Shown here: positions 5,690 to 5,693 of the stretch, piece by piece | How positions within the stretch are numbered: the first letter of the stretch is position 1 | Layout of the letters: the number at the start of each line of letters is the position of its first letter | Source of the DNA: Spirochaetales bacterium | GTDB lineage: Bacteria > Spirochaetota > Spirochaetia > ARS1246 | Assembly: GCA_016930115.1 (NCBI GenBank) | Contig: JAFGHN010000320.1 | Coordinates: 1 to 5,693, forward strand | Reading direction: 5' to 3' | Length of the DNA stretch: 5,693 nt | The notes under the pieces: generated by a model | What the model was told of the DNA's origin: nothing | Database searches by the model: none | The model's input: the letters and a program-made list of their open reading frames with translations, nothing else | Translations under genes and position numbers: made by a program

Positions 5690-5693
5690 AAAT

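Noticed and set aside
1..5693. CRISPR array, tRNA or rRNA gene, insertion sequence
   Set aside because: No regularly spaced repeats, cloverleaf-like segments, transposase motifs or terminal inverted repeats were seen on either strand.

Overview
The window reads as chromosomal DNA from a diderm (Gram-negative type) bacterium of moderate GC content. The diderm inference rests mainly on the last gene, whose product has a signal-peptide-like N-terminus, amphipathic beta-strand patterns and a C-terminal phenylalanine typical of outer-membrane barrels. The sequence alone does not fix the phylum. The RtcB is of the long, archaeal/eukaryote-like type and is paired with archease, a combination found patchily across many bacterial phyla.

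Layout: two gene groups converge near position 2460. On the + strand (1-2427) is a tightly overlapping three-gene ABC-2 exporter operon: an ATPase whose first part, including the Walker A motif, lies before the window, followed by two different six-helix permeases. The genes overlap by 4 and 11 bases, so they are very probably co-transcribed and translationally coupled. The likely product is a heteromeric export pump with one ATPase type and two permeases; its cargo cannot be read from the sequence.

On the - strand (5651 down to 2499) lie, in transcription order: a putative outer-membrane beta-barrel protein of unknown function, a 113-residue protein with three membrane segments, archease, and the RNA ligase RtcB. 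Archease and RtcB form a recognised functional pair: RtcB joins RNA 2',3'-cyclic phosphate ends to 5'-OH ends using GTP and Mn2+, and archease promotes guanylylation of RtcB and multiple turnover. All the known active-site residues of RtcB are present. The small membrane protein ends 63 bases before archease in the same direction and may share its transcript. The barrel gene is separated from it by 155 bases and is probably an independent unit.

No insertion sequence, CRISPR array, tRNA or rRNA gene was seen. No clearly new system is evident. The observations most worth following are the unidentified membrane protein next to the RNA-repair pair, an in-frame A-AAA-AAG slippery heptamer inside archease, a hairpin abutting the archease ribosome binding site, and the orphan barrel protein.
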